Notes: generated by a model from the sequence alone, not told the origin. Counted from the stretch's first letter, positions 41,391-52,682 are shown. The stretch: 64,000 bases of DNA from Skeletonema tropicum (GCA_037178625.1 CM074135.1:1242001-1306000), one strand, 5' to 3'. Numbers and translations: made by a program.

Positions 41391-44003
41391 CTAAGAGAGA
41401 CTGTCAGCAAGCTTCTTTCCAAGCATCTTCTTCGCATCCATGATATGACGGAGGTTTTCCTTCCCTCGAAGAAGTGCAACACCAGTTGGATCCTTCATCC
41501 TATTCCTATCCTTCACAAGAATGCTGTTCTTCAGAGGTTTGGCCCTACGCTCACAATCCATCGATCCGACAGTTCCCATAGACATTAGAGGCTTAGCAAC
41601 CAATCGATAGAAGTCAGATGATCCTGCATAACATTCAAACCACGTGATGCGACCAGAAATAGCACCAGTTGATTCCACATACTGTACCACATTTTTGATA
41701 CTAAAAGACTTGTTGTTCTGTTGCAGCTGTTCCAAAGATGGAAGCGATGGAAGTGGAACGTCAAAAGAATGAAACCAGTCATTGTTTTGAGTATCAAAGT
41801 CCTCAAAATCCTTTTTAACTCTCCTCCGCATCTCATCAGAACCATCTTCACCCAAAGGCACATACCACTCGATCATCTTCCTTACGAGCGCAGCCTTGTT
41901 AGTCTGCAGGTAGAACAACTCCCTCCACACACGAGAGTTTGGGTCACAGAGGAAACACATCAAGTGATGGTCATCGAGTAAACCAACCTTCAGTCCGCTG
42001 GGATCAACACCATCCATATTGAAACGTTCACGGATCATACCAGCAACTTCTGCTCTTGAGCCCTGACCAAGAAGTTCATCAAACTCGGGAGTGAGACACT
42101 TGTTAATATCATTGCGCAGCGCTTGAACCAAGAGGGGGTAAGCACTAAGTGGCATATCCTTGCGGGAACAAGCCAAATGTGCTTCCTTGAAAGGGAGCGT
42201 GAAGGCAATAACAACATCAAACATCTTCCAAATATTTTCCTTCTTGAAGTGCTCCATCAGCTCATCCAACTCAGCTTGCTTTGTTGCAGTGCGCTCACTA
42301 CGATACTTTTGATACTCCGCCTTGCCAGGAAGTACAAGAAGAAAGTCACGACACTTGCGAGCGCTCACAACAACGTCATGTAGAAGGTTCATCCGTGTCT
42401 CCACGGGGCAGAAAACTTTGGAGTAAAACACGAGCTCATCCACTAGAGCTGCGCTGCGTCGGAAAGAATCAATGCGATCAATCTTCACGAAGTCCCTGAC
42501 TTTCCTAGCATACTTTATGACAAGTTGCATAACTGAAGTCTTGGCTAGGTCTTTCATAAGCAAATCGATGCAATGAGCCGGATCGCGTGTAACTATGACC
42601 TTCATCCCTGGATACTTTTCTTCAAGTTCCTTCCCAACTCGATCCGCAACATGCCTTGCAGCATTATCAACAGGAATGCTCACAATCTTCGCATTGTATT
42701 CTTTCATGACGTTTTCACAAACCCTCACAGCATCCTCTATTTCGGCTTCGGTAACATGCTTATCGCTTCCAAGATCTTTCCATTCGAGGAAGAGTGAGAA
42801 GTCACTCTTCGCGACGGTGTATACGATCTAGGCAGAAGAGGATACAGCAGGGCAACATAAATAGTAGTGAGACAATTGAAAGCAATGAAGTTATTGTACA
42901 GAACATAAATCACGTACCTTTTGTTTGCCCAAGACAGTGACTCCATCCATCGCAACATTTACATGTCCGGGAATTTTTGCCATAAATGATTTCAACTCCG
43001 ATGTCGTTTGTTTATCAATTTTAATGACATACTTGTCATAGATTGTTTCAACATCACTTGGAATGAACTTCAAGATGGCAGGGTATCGTTGGTGTAGGCT
43101 TGCTTGCACCCAAGGATCCAATAGACGACTCAATGGCTCGCCACGAGCGACAATGGCTCGTACCTCGTGCATGAGTACAATGTCAGCAGATGCCTGGTTC
43201 ATGCTCTTACCATACGTGTGCTCCATAGTAGTTTGTGCAGATGGTACACGCTTTGTTTTCTTGCGAGGGGGAACGGATGTGGAGGTGGATTTGGTGACAT
43301 CACTAACGTCCCCAGAGTTGGATAGTAGATCAATCACCGCAACGGGGCCATGATTACTACGCATGGCAGCAACAGTTTCACTTGGGTTGGATTGAAGTGC
43401 AAGATACGTTGCTTGTTTCTTATTCGCTTGAGCCCCTCCTTCGATTTGTCTCCTTGTGTGAGGGCATGTCAACCCTTCACATTCGTGGAGAGAATGTTTT
43501 CTAGCTCTTGTTGCATTAAATGTCGCTAGCAACTTGTTGTACTTAGGACAGTGCTTGCATACAATACGTAACTTGCCATTGGGTTGGGGCGTGATTTCGT
43601 ATTGGGAATAGAGCGTTGAGTCTCGTTGCTTTTTGGCATCCGGAGCTGCTGCAAAAGGCACAGCAGCAGGTGGTGCTGCGGGTGGATCGACTGCAGCGAC
43701 GGCAGGTGGATCGACAGCAGCGACGGCAGCATCGGCAGTTGGGGCCGCAGCGGTGAGCTTGTGTTGGACACAGTGAAGACACATGAGAGCGGTATGGGAG
43801 TTGGCAAGTGTTTTTGCATGATCATTAAGATCCCCTGCAGGGTTTTTGTAGGATGGGTTGCCCACAATTTCCTCACAGTAGAGTTTACCGCAAAGGGCAC
43901 CATGAATTGGTCCTTCACACATCATGCACTGATGATCAGCCGGGTTGTTGAGGGGGGAGTTCTTCATGCCACAAAGGGCGTTGGCGGCGCATGTCAAAAG
44001 CAT
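41391..44003 (-). CDS. hAT-family transposase with N-terminal zinc fingers
   Basis: Exons 44003-42918 and 42827-41391 join in phase 0 across a 90-nt GTACGT...CCTAG intron, giving 840 aa with no stops. The first ~45 residues have a CAANALC...CMMC...CGKLYC cysteine cluster. Residues about 155-195 (VCKHC...NKLLATFNATRARKHSLHEC) fit a BED-type zinc finger. The hAT core follows: VNVAMDGVTVLG (first Asp), VSIPVDNAARH (second Asp), and RDPAHCIDLLMKDL with the family Cys/His-Ile-Asp. The C-terminus has SMDCERRAKPLKN and a dimerisation segment. The protein cuts and rejoins the transposon ends. The gene lies wholly inside the 40878-44684 element and looks intact, so it may be autonomous. Confidence 0.93.
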
Positions 44004-44524
44004 TATTGTTGAAGATTATTGAATTGTTGTTGTTATTGCCAGGCAAACTATGACAGCGTGGTAGACGGCAGAGTGAACAAAAAGTTGATTTGTGCACATA
44101 CCCGCACCCAAAATAAGAGCCATCCGCGCCCAAAATCATCTGGTACATGCCAATGCAGGAACACGCATGTAAGCTGAATTACTACGAAGGAATAAGTAAT
44201 ACTGCATTGTTAGTCGCCAGCATTTTGGTGAAGAGTTACTCTCCGCTGAGTTGACAAACTCATCATCTGGATGGTGCGTGGTGTTCTTTGGGGTTTGGTG
44301 GTTGGTGGAATGAAGGGTCTTAGGTTATTTTTGTGCTACGTGTTGGTTCAGTACCATCCGTTCGCGCCAGAATTTTTGTGAAATTTCATTGTTGGCCAAA
44401 ATTGGTGCAACTTTCACCCTGTAAATTTCACGAAAGTTGCAGTAGTGAAATTTCGCCCTTTTGAAATTCCATTACGCTAAAAATGGCACCTAAAACGACC
44501 TTTTCTCACACGAAAATCACAAAA

Positions 44525-44660
44525 TACCCATACCCGAAATTATGGGTATTTTACTCGGGTATCGGGTATCGGGTAATACCCGAGGGGGGACTTTTTACGG
44601 GTATCGGGTATCGGGTATTTACCCGTACCCGAGCCAAAAACCTCGGGTATCGGGTATGGG
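44525..44660. repeat. Right subterminal GGGTAT array of the hAT element
   Basis: TCGGGTATCGGGTATCGGG and inverted ATACCCGA copies repeat up to the right terminal repeat. These match the motifs of the left array and fit transposase binding sites. Confidence 0.85.
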
Positions 44661-44692
44661 TGCGAACTCGGGTGCACAACCCTGGTTCGGAA

Positions 44693-45169
44693 TTCCAAAC
44701 CACTCATGACATCATGGTCGAGGGTCGAGATGTTGTGCGTCAATGTAATGTTTTCTTGCTCCCTTTCTTGTGACTGCTGCTTTTCGTGACACCACCTTCG
44801 CGCCCTCAATCATTTTCTCTCATCAGCCGTTCGCCTTTTCCTTGATTGCATGCGTGCAGCCTGCAGCCAGCTGCAGCCTCCGTTCAAGCTGCAGTTGCAG
44901 TGCGTGCATGCATTCCATGCCTCCTCAACCATCTGCTTGAAAACACCGTTGTTCCTCAGTCGGAAGCATCTCTCACCATACCATTGCATTGGTAATAGTA
45001 CCTCTAGTGGAGGGGGAGACTGCTCCTCTGAGTTGCAAGTCTTCATGTTGGAGGTCTACAGAGAGAGTCGCTTGAATTAATCAATTCCACATCTACTGCT
45101 CCTTCGCGCTTTGCCGTTCATCACTATATAAAAAATATTGGGCGTGAGAGTGACCACAATAGAGCTAAG
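44693..45169. other. Intergenic region with CTGCAG-rich stretch
   Basis: Between the hAT element and the Mpv17-type gene. A run of CTGCAG/GCTGCAG motifs (44855-44910) is conspicuous. The promoter of the next gene is expected here. No gene is supported. Confidence 0.5.
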
Positions 45170-46678
45170 ATGCCTACGCAACGATATTACGGACCGGCAC
45201 TAATGCAGGTGGCCTTTGTTGGCATAATCGCCCTATGGATGATAGCCTCATCATTTGCATTCACATTACAATCGCTGGTCTCCACCACTCATGTTCCACG
45301 TTCGAACTTCGCACAAGTGTCACGCACACATCAATTTCAACCCCGAAAGATGCGGAACAATAGAAAAGCAAGGTCAACTCCTGCTCCTCTTCGGGTATCT
45401 GTGGAGCCTCTGCCACCAGTGTTGCCAGAAAGTCCAGATATGAAGGATGATTTGATCACTAATATTAGTCAACATGACAAAAGTAATAATTTCACTCAAA
45501 ATGCAACAATTGAAATCATCGAAATACAAACCCATCCTTCTGAGGAGACAGATGAACAATACAAGGAGCGTCTAACGACGGGAGATGATGTGGAAGAGCT
45601 CACAAATTTATTTTCACATGATGAAGTTCAAATGCAACGTCTTGTGTCTCCCTCTGTGCCTGTAGCTTACGATGAAAATGGAATGGTCTACGCAGACGCT
45701 GTAGGTATTGCACCAATAGAAAATGCCATGAGTGTTTCCATTGATGAACAGGACTACCCAGACTTCATCAAATTTCTATATCAGAAAGACGCCAATGGGC
45801 AGACTCTTGCATCGAAATTGTTCAATTTCACTCTCCTCGCCGTAAGCTTTGGATTCGTCTTCTTTTCTGTGTTTAATATCGACAAGGGGATGACTCGGGG
45901 ATGGTCCCCGAGTGAAATCGGAATGCGCATACCCCTCGATACATGGGCATCCTATGAAAACAGTCTGAGCGAAAAGCCAGTTGCCACCAAGACCATCATC
46001 AACGTGGTAATCTATCTGCTAGGTGATTGGCTAAGTCAAACGCTCTTTCAGAAAAATAACGTGTTGGATTTTGATGCCGCAAGAACAATAAAAAATGGAA
46101 TTGTAGGTATGTGCTTCGGGCCTGCCGTTCATGAATACTATGAATTCAGTGATTGGATCTTACCCGTGGATGGCGTAACCATTGGCATCACCAACAGAGC
46201 CTTCAAAATCCTTATGGATCAGACAATTTATCTATCGATCAAATGCTCAATCTACATCATTGCTGTAGGATTGCTGAATGGAGACAGCCTAAAAGATGGG
46301 TCTGATAATGTCAAGAACAGAATAAAACCAATCATGTTTACTGCTTGGAAATTCTGGCCGCTGGTACATTGCGTGACGTATGGACTAATTCCTGCGCGTC
46401 ATAGAATATTATGGGTGAATAGTGTGGATTTGGTTTGGAATGCAATCCTCGCGACCAAGGCTCGAGATGATGATCCAAGTGGCGATGAGAATGAGGGTGA
46501 GAAGGAAATAGACAGTTTGGAGACAAATGGTGGGGATTCAGGTCTCAGCTGGCAGGATAGGTTGAACTCTGTCTTCGCCAACAATGCTGAGGTTGAAGAA
46601 AGCGATATCGTTACTACGGCAATTACTGAAGATATCGCAAACAAACATAACCAGGTTTCAACTCTGGAGCGTGAATGA
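45170..46678 (+). CDS. Mpv17/PMP22-family membrane protein with plastid-type presequence
   Basis: A single exon of 502 aa. Residues about 11-31 are a signal peptide followed by ASSFAFT, close to the diatom ASAFAP plastid motif, and then an Arg/Lys/Ser-rich transit-like segment. Residues 80-250 are an acidic, low-complexity region of unknown role. The C-terminal ~230 residues are the Mpv17/PMP22 core: GDWLSQTLFQ, DFDAARTIKNGIVGMCFGPAVHEYYEF, DQTIYLSIKCSIYI, then TAWKFWPLVHCVTYGLIPARHRILWVNSVDLVWN. Family members are small integral membrane channels of mitochondria, peroxisomes and plastids. A plastid location is inferred from the N-terminus only. The length is about double that of a usual family member because of the N-terminal acidic extension. 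Confidence 0.9.
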   Translation: MPTQRYYGPALMQVAFVGIIALWMIASSFAFTLQSLVSTTHVPRSNFAQVSRTHQFQPRKMRNNRKARSTPAPLRVSVEPLPPVLPESPDMKDDLITNISQHDKSNNFTQNATIEIIEIQTHPSEETDEQYKERLTTGDDVEELTNLFSHDEVQMQRLVSPSVPVAYDENGMVYADAVGIAPIENAMSVSIDEQDYPDFIKFLYQKDANGQTLASKLFNFTLLAVSFGFVFFSVFNIDKGMTRGWSPSEIGMRIPLDTWASYENSLSEKPVATKTIINVVIYLLGDWLSQTLFQKNNVLDFDAARTIKNGIVGMCFGPAVHEYYEFSDWILPVDGVTIGITNRAFKILMDQTIYLSIKCSIYIIAVGLLNGDSLKDGSDNVKNRIKPIMFTAWKFWPLVHCVTYGLIPARHRILWVNSVDLVWNAILATKARDDDPSGDENEGEKEIDSLETNGGDSGLSWQDRLNSVFANNAEVEESDIVTTAITEDIANKHNQVSTLERE

Positions 46679-46774
46679 AACTCAAAGGGATAGCTGTTAA
46701 CCAAGCTCTTGTATAATATCCGTGTTGCTAAGTCAGTGTTGAGCGTAAATCTGATGAAAAATTAATCTGGTGAC

Positions 46775-47365
46775 TTAATACACATTCCACAAGTCTGTCT
46801 TCGATGCCCTGGACTTCTTACAGCTAGTCATGTACACAACCTCACCTCCTTTTGGTTCATGATGCTGTGACGCGCATTTGACAGAGCTGCCAGCTTCACG
46901 GAGTTGAAAAGGTTGCCTTGTGCTTAGTCCATCCCATCTTTGATTTCGTGAGCCATTGCAAGTGTCCAATTTAATCGACCTCCCACGTCGCTCAAGGCAT
47001 CGGCCACTCTTCTTCGAACGGATTCGATTGTTGTCAAAATAGAATTGCTGCCTTGAGTCATTCCTTGAGCATTTGGTTATCTCTATTTTTGAATTCGTGG
47101 AGCATGATGAGCTCTTGCAACGCATACACCACCATTTTTCTGACCTACTCCCTTGCCACTTATACCCATTCTTCCAGGTGAGACGAAGTCGGAAATACCT
47201 TGTTATCGTTCTTGTTGGGAGGACGGGGACATCTCGAATCGGCAGTTGAGTCGACACAAAGCTCTCTGCTTGCTGACTGAAGAAGGTGTCTGTTTCGTTT
47301 CTGGCAGTTGCGACTGCTTTGCATATCACCGCAACCAAAAGCTGCGTGAGCGTAGAAGGTTTCAT
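46775..47365 (-). CDS. Secreted beta-trefoil (ricin B-type) lectin domain protein
   Basis: A single exon of 196 aa from the ATG at 47365, chosen because it begins a signal peptide (MKPSTLTQLLVAVICKAVATA). Residues about 65-195 carry beta-trefoil features: QFYFDNNRIRSKKSGRCLE, then KLDTCNGSRNQRW with QxW, then CASQHHEP, ending DLWNVY. Such domains bind sugars. No catalytic (toxin A-chain-like) domain is present; it is a lone lectin domain. Cys are frequent. It converges on the Mpv17-type gene, with about 95 bp between stops. The upstream 700 bp has no supported gene. Confidence 0.8.
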   Translation of the reverse strand: MKPSTLTQLLVAVICKAVATARNETDTFFSQQAESFVSTQLPIRDVPVLPTRTITRYFRLRLTWKNGYKWQGSRSEKWWCMRCKSSSCSTNSKIEITKCSRNDSRQQFYFDNNRIRSKKSGRCLERRGRSIKLDTCNGSRNQRWDGLSTRQPFQLREAGSSVKCASQHHEPKGGEVVYMTSCKKSRASKTDLWNVY

Positions 47366-48082
47366 TATTTCTCTCAAAGCATAAATGGTACATCCACCAC
47401 ACAACCCAGAGCCCCCTCCTGTTTTAGTTCACCTTTCTCTACCAACCCTTGCGTCTAAAGCTAGAGAGATAGCTAACAAAATGATCATCTATCCGCAAAT
47501 AATCGTCGCGGTCGATTCAAATAAATCCTTCTGTCAAACTCTCATCGACGATCTCATTTTTGTTGAGGATATGTCGCATTCATCCATTCTGTGCTTCTAC
47601 TTTTCATGCCACAATGGCCTTCAAGACCAAATTTGGCAGCATACATGAAAGGGAAAAGGGAACACTCCCCAAACGCATCAGGCTCCTTCCCCGTTTTCCT
47701 TGCCCGACTTCTTCGCAACTTTTACCTAAGTACTTACCCCAATGCCAAAGAACAAAGGTCTTTCCTCTACAATAACGTTTCGCCGGCTGCACCAATAGAT
47801 GCGAACTCCCTAACCTATTTAGCCAAAATTGGCTTCTCTGTCATGCCAAAATGAAGAAATCGGAAGCCGAAGACCAACGCCGAAGACCATCGATCGGAAT
47901 CACAGACAGAAATCCGAAGACAAAAAATCGGAACGCCGAAATGGATGTGCGCTGCGTGGAGGAGCAAAGCGAAGAGGACAAGGGCGCACAACAATGCACA
48001 ACAATGCTACCAAAACAAAAAAAATCAACTACTCTCTACCCAAGCATACTACTCACGTCTAAAATAAACCATCATCAACATC
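47366..48082. other. Divergent intergenic region between lectin and SMT genes
   Basis: About 717 bp, holding promoters for both flanking genes. Short imperfect repeats with GAAGACC and ATCGGAA (47858-47935) lie in the middle. A few open frames of up to 87 codons are present but none has coding character. Confidence 0.5.
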
Positions 48083-49392
48083 ATGCTAGAAACCCTCATC
48101 GGTAACAATCCGGAGAACTCGGGCCTTCTCGTCGTCGGCAGTGTCGCCGCCCTAGTTGGCGCCCATCTTGTGCTCTCATTCATCTTGAGGTCCTTCAAAC
48201 GCGATAGCTACAAGTCGTTCGGCTTCGTCAGTGATGCTGCGTCTCTCCTGTCAAACTCTGACAGTGTATTGGGCCGCAATGGCGTCAAAGAATCTATCGC
48301 TGGTTATGAAGGATTGTTTTCCGGTGCCAGGAAAAAGGTCGGTTCGACGAGCACAGGTGACAGTATTAAGAACAGGGAGAAGGAATACGCCACCATGGTG
48401 AACAGCTTTTATGATTTGGTGACCGATTTTTATGAGTGGGGATGGGGACAGGTAAGCTACAGCTTTTGCATGCGTTATTTTGTTCATCCACAGTGGCATT
48501 TCCTCTCCCTAACTGCTGCGTTTACCAATATTATGCGTTTGTCATATAGTCCTTTCACTTTGCACCCCGCTTGAAGGGGGAAACATTTGAGGAATCGATT
48601 TACCGCGCTGAACATTATCTTGCTCTGAGGGCCAATATCAAACCAACTTCGAAAGTTCTTGATGTTGGATGTGGTGTCGGCGGTCCGCTGCGCAACATTC
48701 AGCAATTTACTGGCGCGGACATCACCGGTGTAACGATTAACCAGTACCAAGTTAATGTCGGCAACCAATATTGTGCTCAAAAGGGAATTGATGACAAGTG
48801 CCGCTTGACTCAAGGAGACTTTCAGAAACTTCCAGAGAAGTTCGAGGCCGGAACCTTTGATGCTGCATATGAAATTGAGGCGACTTGCCACAGTCCTGAC
48901 AGGAAGATTTGTTTTTCGGGAATTAACCATTGCCTCAAGAAGGGCGGTTTGTTTGTGGGTTATGAGTGGGTTGTTTTGCCTGAAACCGGTTATGATGAGA
49001 AAAACCCTGATCATGTGCGCGTTAAGGAGGGTATTGAGGTTGGAAATGGATTGCCCACCCTTGCTACTTCACAGGATGTTATTCGTGCATTGGAAGAATC
49101 TGGGTTCGAGGTATTGGATTCATTTGATGCCAACAAGAACGTTCACTCTGATCGCGAGATTCCTTGGTACGAAACTTTGCGTGGATCTTTCACTCTAAAG
49201 GGATTCCGTATGACACATATTGGAAGAATTTGCACCCATTGCATCGTCAGCACTCTCGAGTTTTTGAGGATTGCTCCTAAAGGTTCAGTTCGTGTCAGTG
49301 CATTGCTCAATGCGACTGCCCTTGATCTTGTGGAAGGCGGTAAAGAAAAAATTTTTACTCCATCATTCTTTTTCCTTGCAAGGAAGAAGTAA
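48083..49392 (+). CDS. Sterol C-24 methyltransferase (SMT)
   Basis: Exons 48083-48451 and 48550-49392 join in phase 0 across a 98-nt intron, giving 403 aa. The N-terminus has a membrane helix (residues about 14-35). The sequence YDLVTDFYEWGWGQ|SFHFAPR, created by the splice, is the signature sterol-binding region. LDVGCGVGGPLRN is the AdoMet-binding motif I, and GVTINQYQV, YEIEATCHSPD and the SMT C-terminal domain with PWYETL follow. The enzyme adds a methyl group from AdoMet to C-24 of the sterol side chain, in the ER. The gene is complete and shows no oddity. It is one of the clearest family calls in the window. Confidence 0.96.
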
Positions 49393-49911
49393 TCGGTTGA
49401 TGGTGAAAGAATGGTGTTAGTATGATTTCTTCAATCGAAAAAGTGTGAAAGTGAAGTCAGTACTTGTGCGTTAGAAAGAATTTGCTAAGTGTTGGTGTTG
49501 ACGCATTTAAGCGTCCAAAATTATTCTTATAGAAAAATGTTTATGTGTCTTGTATCAACTATATCAATATATCGCAAACAACACAATTGAAGTATAACAA
49601 TCTAGAGATACTAAAGAACTGCGAACAAAACTAATTACTTTACTAGATGTATGCTACACAAAGTCAAAAAGGAAAGTGAAAATGATAATATGAATGTTTA
49701 AAACCTCCAAAAAGATGGTAGTAGCATCTCGTATGCATACTGACAACGATTGATACGATTTGGTATCTAGAATGACAATTACGAACAGCGAGCACTGGAC
49801 CTCTCGTATCAGCTACATGGCTGTCGCAACGCTTTTAAGAGCACTATCATCAAGCCGAAATACTTTTATTACAACATGTTCTTTCTTGTAATACCAGGCT
49901 CTCTGAGAGCA
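49393..49911. other. Intergenic stretch with a degenerate satellite half-unit
   Basis: A diverged part-copy of the 184-bp satellite lies at about 49742-49840 (TTGATACGATTTGGTA...AGCACTGGACCTCTC.TATCAGCTAC). The rest is AT-rich and non-coding. Confidence 0.65.
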
Positions 49912-50146
49912 ATGCAGATGTAAGCTTTCAGCCAGGTAGCTACAACGTTCCATCGTCTATTTCTTCCCAGCTATCCTTCCACCCGTCAAGGCAATTCAGC
50001 TTCTTAGGAGAAATTTGCACGCGTCTTTTACGAGAACCAAAACGAGGAGCTCCTTCCAATTGATCAAAGTCAATGGTGTTGACTCTAGCTTTATTTGATG
50101 ATTTAAGTCGACGGATAGCTGCGATGTCATCCTCGGAAATGTTCCC
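49912..50146 (-). pseudogene. Fragment of the tetraspanin-like gene 3' end
   Basis: These ~235 bp align by eye with 38064-38290, the stop region and last codons of the tetraspanin-like gene. Shared stretches include CGTCTTTTACGAGA.CCAAAACGAGGAGCTCCTTCCAATTG.TCAAAGTCAA and GGATAGCTGCGATGTCATC.TCGGAAATGTT. The frame is broken and the fragment joins the satellite array directly at 50147. Confidence 0.85.
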
Positions 50147-52215
50147 CGACTAGAATGGGCCACTAGCAGCGGCTCATGCCCATACCAAACGATAGATACG
50201 ATTTGGTAGAATGTGGCGCTGCTGGCCAGCCCACACTGGACCTCTCACATCAGCCACGAGGTTGTAGCATCGCTTCTACGGACGCTAGTCATATGAGCAG
50301 TTGAAATGAGCTTGTCTAGTATCACCGCCGACTAGAATGGGCCACTAGCAGCGGCTCATCACCATACCGACGGCGATAGATACGATTTGATAGAATGTGG
50401 CGCTGCTGGCCAGCCCACACTGGACCTCTCACATCAGCTACGAGACTGTAGCATCGCTTCTATGGAGACCAAACAACTGAGAAGTACAACTAAGCTTGTC
50501 TAGTATCACCGCCGACTAGAATGGGCCACTAGCAGCGGCTCATCTCCATACCGACGGCGATAGATACGATTTGATAGAATGTGGCGCTGCTAGCCAGCCC
50601 ACACTGGACCTCTCACATCAGCTACGAGACTGTAGCATCGCTTCTACGGACGCTAGTCGTACGAGCAGTACAAATGCGCTTGTCTAGTATCACCTCCGAC
50701 TAGAATGGGCCACTAGCAGCGGCTCATGCCCATACCGACGGCGATAGATACGATTTGATAGAATGAGGCGCTGCTGGCCAGCCCACAATGGACCTCTCAC
50801 ATCAGCCACGAGACTGTAGCATCGCTTCTACGGACGCTAGTCGTACGAGCAGTACCAATGAGCTTGTCTAGTATCACCGCCGACTGCAATGGGCCACTAG
50901 CAGCGGCTCATCTCCATACCGACGGCGATAGATACGATTTGATAGAATGTGGCGCTGCTGGCCAGCCCACACTGGACCTCTCACATCAGCCACGAGACTG
51001 TAGCATCGCTTCTATGGAGACCAAACAACTGAGAAGTACAACTAAGCTTGTCTAGTATCACCGCCGACTAGAATGGGCCACTAGCAGCGGCTCATCTCCA
51101 TACCGACGGCGATAGATACGATTTGATAGAATGTGGCGCTGCTGGCCAGCCCACACTAGACCTCTCACATCAGCCACGAGGTTGTAGCATCGCTTCTACG
51201 GACGTTAGTCGTACGAGCAGTACCAATGAGCTTGTCTAGTATCACCGCCGACTAGAATGGGCCACTAGCAGCGGCTCATGCCCATACCGACGGCGATAGA
51301 TACGAATTGATAGAATGTGGCGCTGCTGGCCAGCCCACACTGGACCTCTCACATCAGCTACGAGACTGTAGCATCGCTTCTATGGAGACCAAACGACTGA
51401 GCAGTACAAATGCGCTTGTCTAGTTTCACCTCCGACTAGAATGGGCCACTAGCAGCGGCTCATCTCCATACCGACGGCGATAGATACGATTTGATAGAAT
51501 GTGGCGCTGCTGGCCAGCCCACACTGGACCTCTCACATCAGCTACGAGACTGTAGCATCGCTTCTATGGAGACCAAACGACTGAGCAGTACAAATGCGCT
51601 TGTCTAGTATCACCTCCGACTAGAATGGGCCACTAGCAGCGGCTCATCTCCATACCGACGGCGATAGATACGATTTGATAGAATGTGGCGCTGCTGGCCA
51701 GCCCACACTAGAACTCTCACATCAGCTACGAGGTTGTAGCATCGCTTCTATGGACGCTAGTCGTACGAGCAGTACCAATGAGCTTGTCCAGTATCACCGG
51801 CGACTAGAATGGGCCACTAGCAGCGGCTCATCTCCATACCGACGGCAATAGATACGATTTGATAGAATGTGGCGCTGCTGGCCAGCCCACAATGGACCAC
51901 TCACATCAGCTACGAGGTTGTAGCATCGCTTCTACGGACGCTAGTCATATGAGCAGTACAACTGAGCTTGTTCAGTATCAATGACGACTAGAATGGGCCA
52001 CTAGCAGCGGCTCATGCCCATACTCTGACGGTGATAGATACGATTTGATAGAATGTGGCGCTGCTGGCCAGCCCACACTGGACCTCTTAGATCATCTACG
52101 AGGTTGTAGCATCGTTTCTACGCACGCCAAATGTCTGAGCAGTGCTAATGTGCTTGCATACTATCTCCGCCGAGTATAATGGGCCACCAGAATCGGCTCA
52201 TGTTCATATGTACGA
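50147..52215. repeat. Satellite array, ~184-bp unit, 11 full copies and a degenerate 12th
   Basis: The motif GACTAGAATGGGCCACTAGC recurs at 50148, 50330, 50514, 50698, 50882, 51066, 51250, 51434, 51618, 51802, 51986 and, degenerate, 52172. Spacing is 182-186 bp and mostly exactly 184. Units share AGCCCACACTGGACCTCTCACATCAGC and a GATACGATTTGATAGAATGTGGCGCTGCTGGCC core. The 3' part comes in at least two forms, one with ACGGACGCTAGTC and one with TATGGAGACCAAAC, mixed along the array. No open frame or RNA gene fits. The unit length is near that of a nucleosome repeat. Confidence 0.95.
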
Positions 52216-52682
52216 CGTTTGATTGATACGTTTATTTATGACGAATACCTTCCTACAATATTTCTTTTCTTTTCATATTACGATTCTGTAGGATTGGTAA
52301 CATGTTCGCAATTTATATTTGCAGTATTTTTGCATGCATGTACGCGGTTTGCGTTTAACGTTAATATCATAAGTTTCTTTTTGTTTGTCAAATCTGTCGA
52401 TATGGTGTTTTTGTTGTGGTTTTTGTCGACTTTGTCTTGTGTGTCGTCGTCAGGTCCTTTTTGATGCTTCAGCATCCGCCTTCGCTGCAGAGCCAAATCT
52501 TGAGTGTGTTTGTGATTTGAGTTCTCCCTTTCGTTTTTTCTACCATATTGAATACATACTTTTACCATCGGTAATTGTTCTTTCTTACGCCTTTCGTATT
52601 AATCTAGTATGGTTGTGGTTGTAACTTGAGTTTCAATGTACTTTCTCCATTGTTTCATTATTTTTAGCTTTTTGTGAGTTGT
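52216..52682. other. Intergenic region, T-rich
   Basis: Beyond the satellite. Long T/G-rich stretches on the plus strand and open frames of up to 81 codons without coding character. Includes the 3' flank of the minus-strand gene ending at 52683. Confidence 0.5.

Larger units (their letters stand above)
40878..44684. mobile_element. Complete hAT DNA transposon, 3,807 bp
   Basis: The ends are perfect 18-bp inverted repeats, CAGGGTTGTGCACCCGAG at 40878-40895 and its complement at 44667-44684. The flanking 8 bp, GTTCGGAA, are identical at 40870-40877 and 44685-44692, a target duplication of the size expected for hAT. Just inside each end lie tandem GGGTATC/GATACCC arrays (40911-41030 and 44525-44660) that probably bind transposase. 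The single large gene inside is the 44003-41391 transposase. Intact ends, target duplication and an open two-exon gene suggest recent insertion. Confidence 0.95.

Noticed and set aside
44483..44773. 96-aa ORF at the right end of the hAT element
   Set aside because: It is built from the GGGTAT subterminal repeats and crosses the element border.
46775..47365. Ribosome-inactivating toxin
   Set aside because: Only a beta-trefoil lectin domain follows the signal peptide; no catalytic domain is present in this gene or next to it.
47591..47854. 87-aa ORF upstream of the SMT gene
   Set aside because: No signal, motif or start context; lies in the divergent promoter region. A decayed coding remnant cannot be excluded.
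50147..52215. CRISPR array
   Set aside because: The whole 184-bp unit repeats with no unique spacers, and the context is eukaryotic nuclear DNA.
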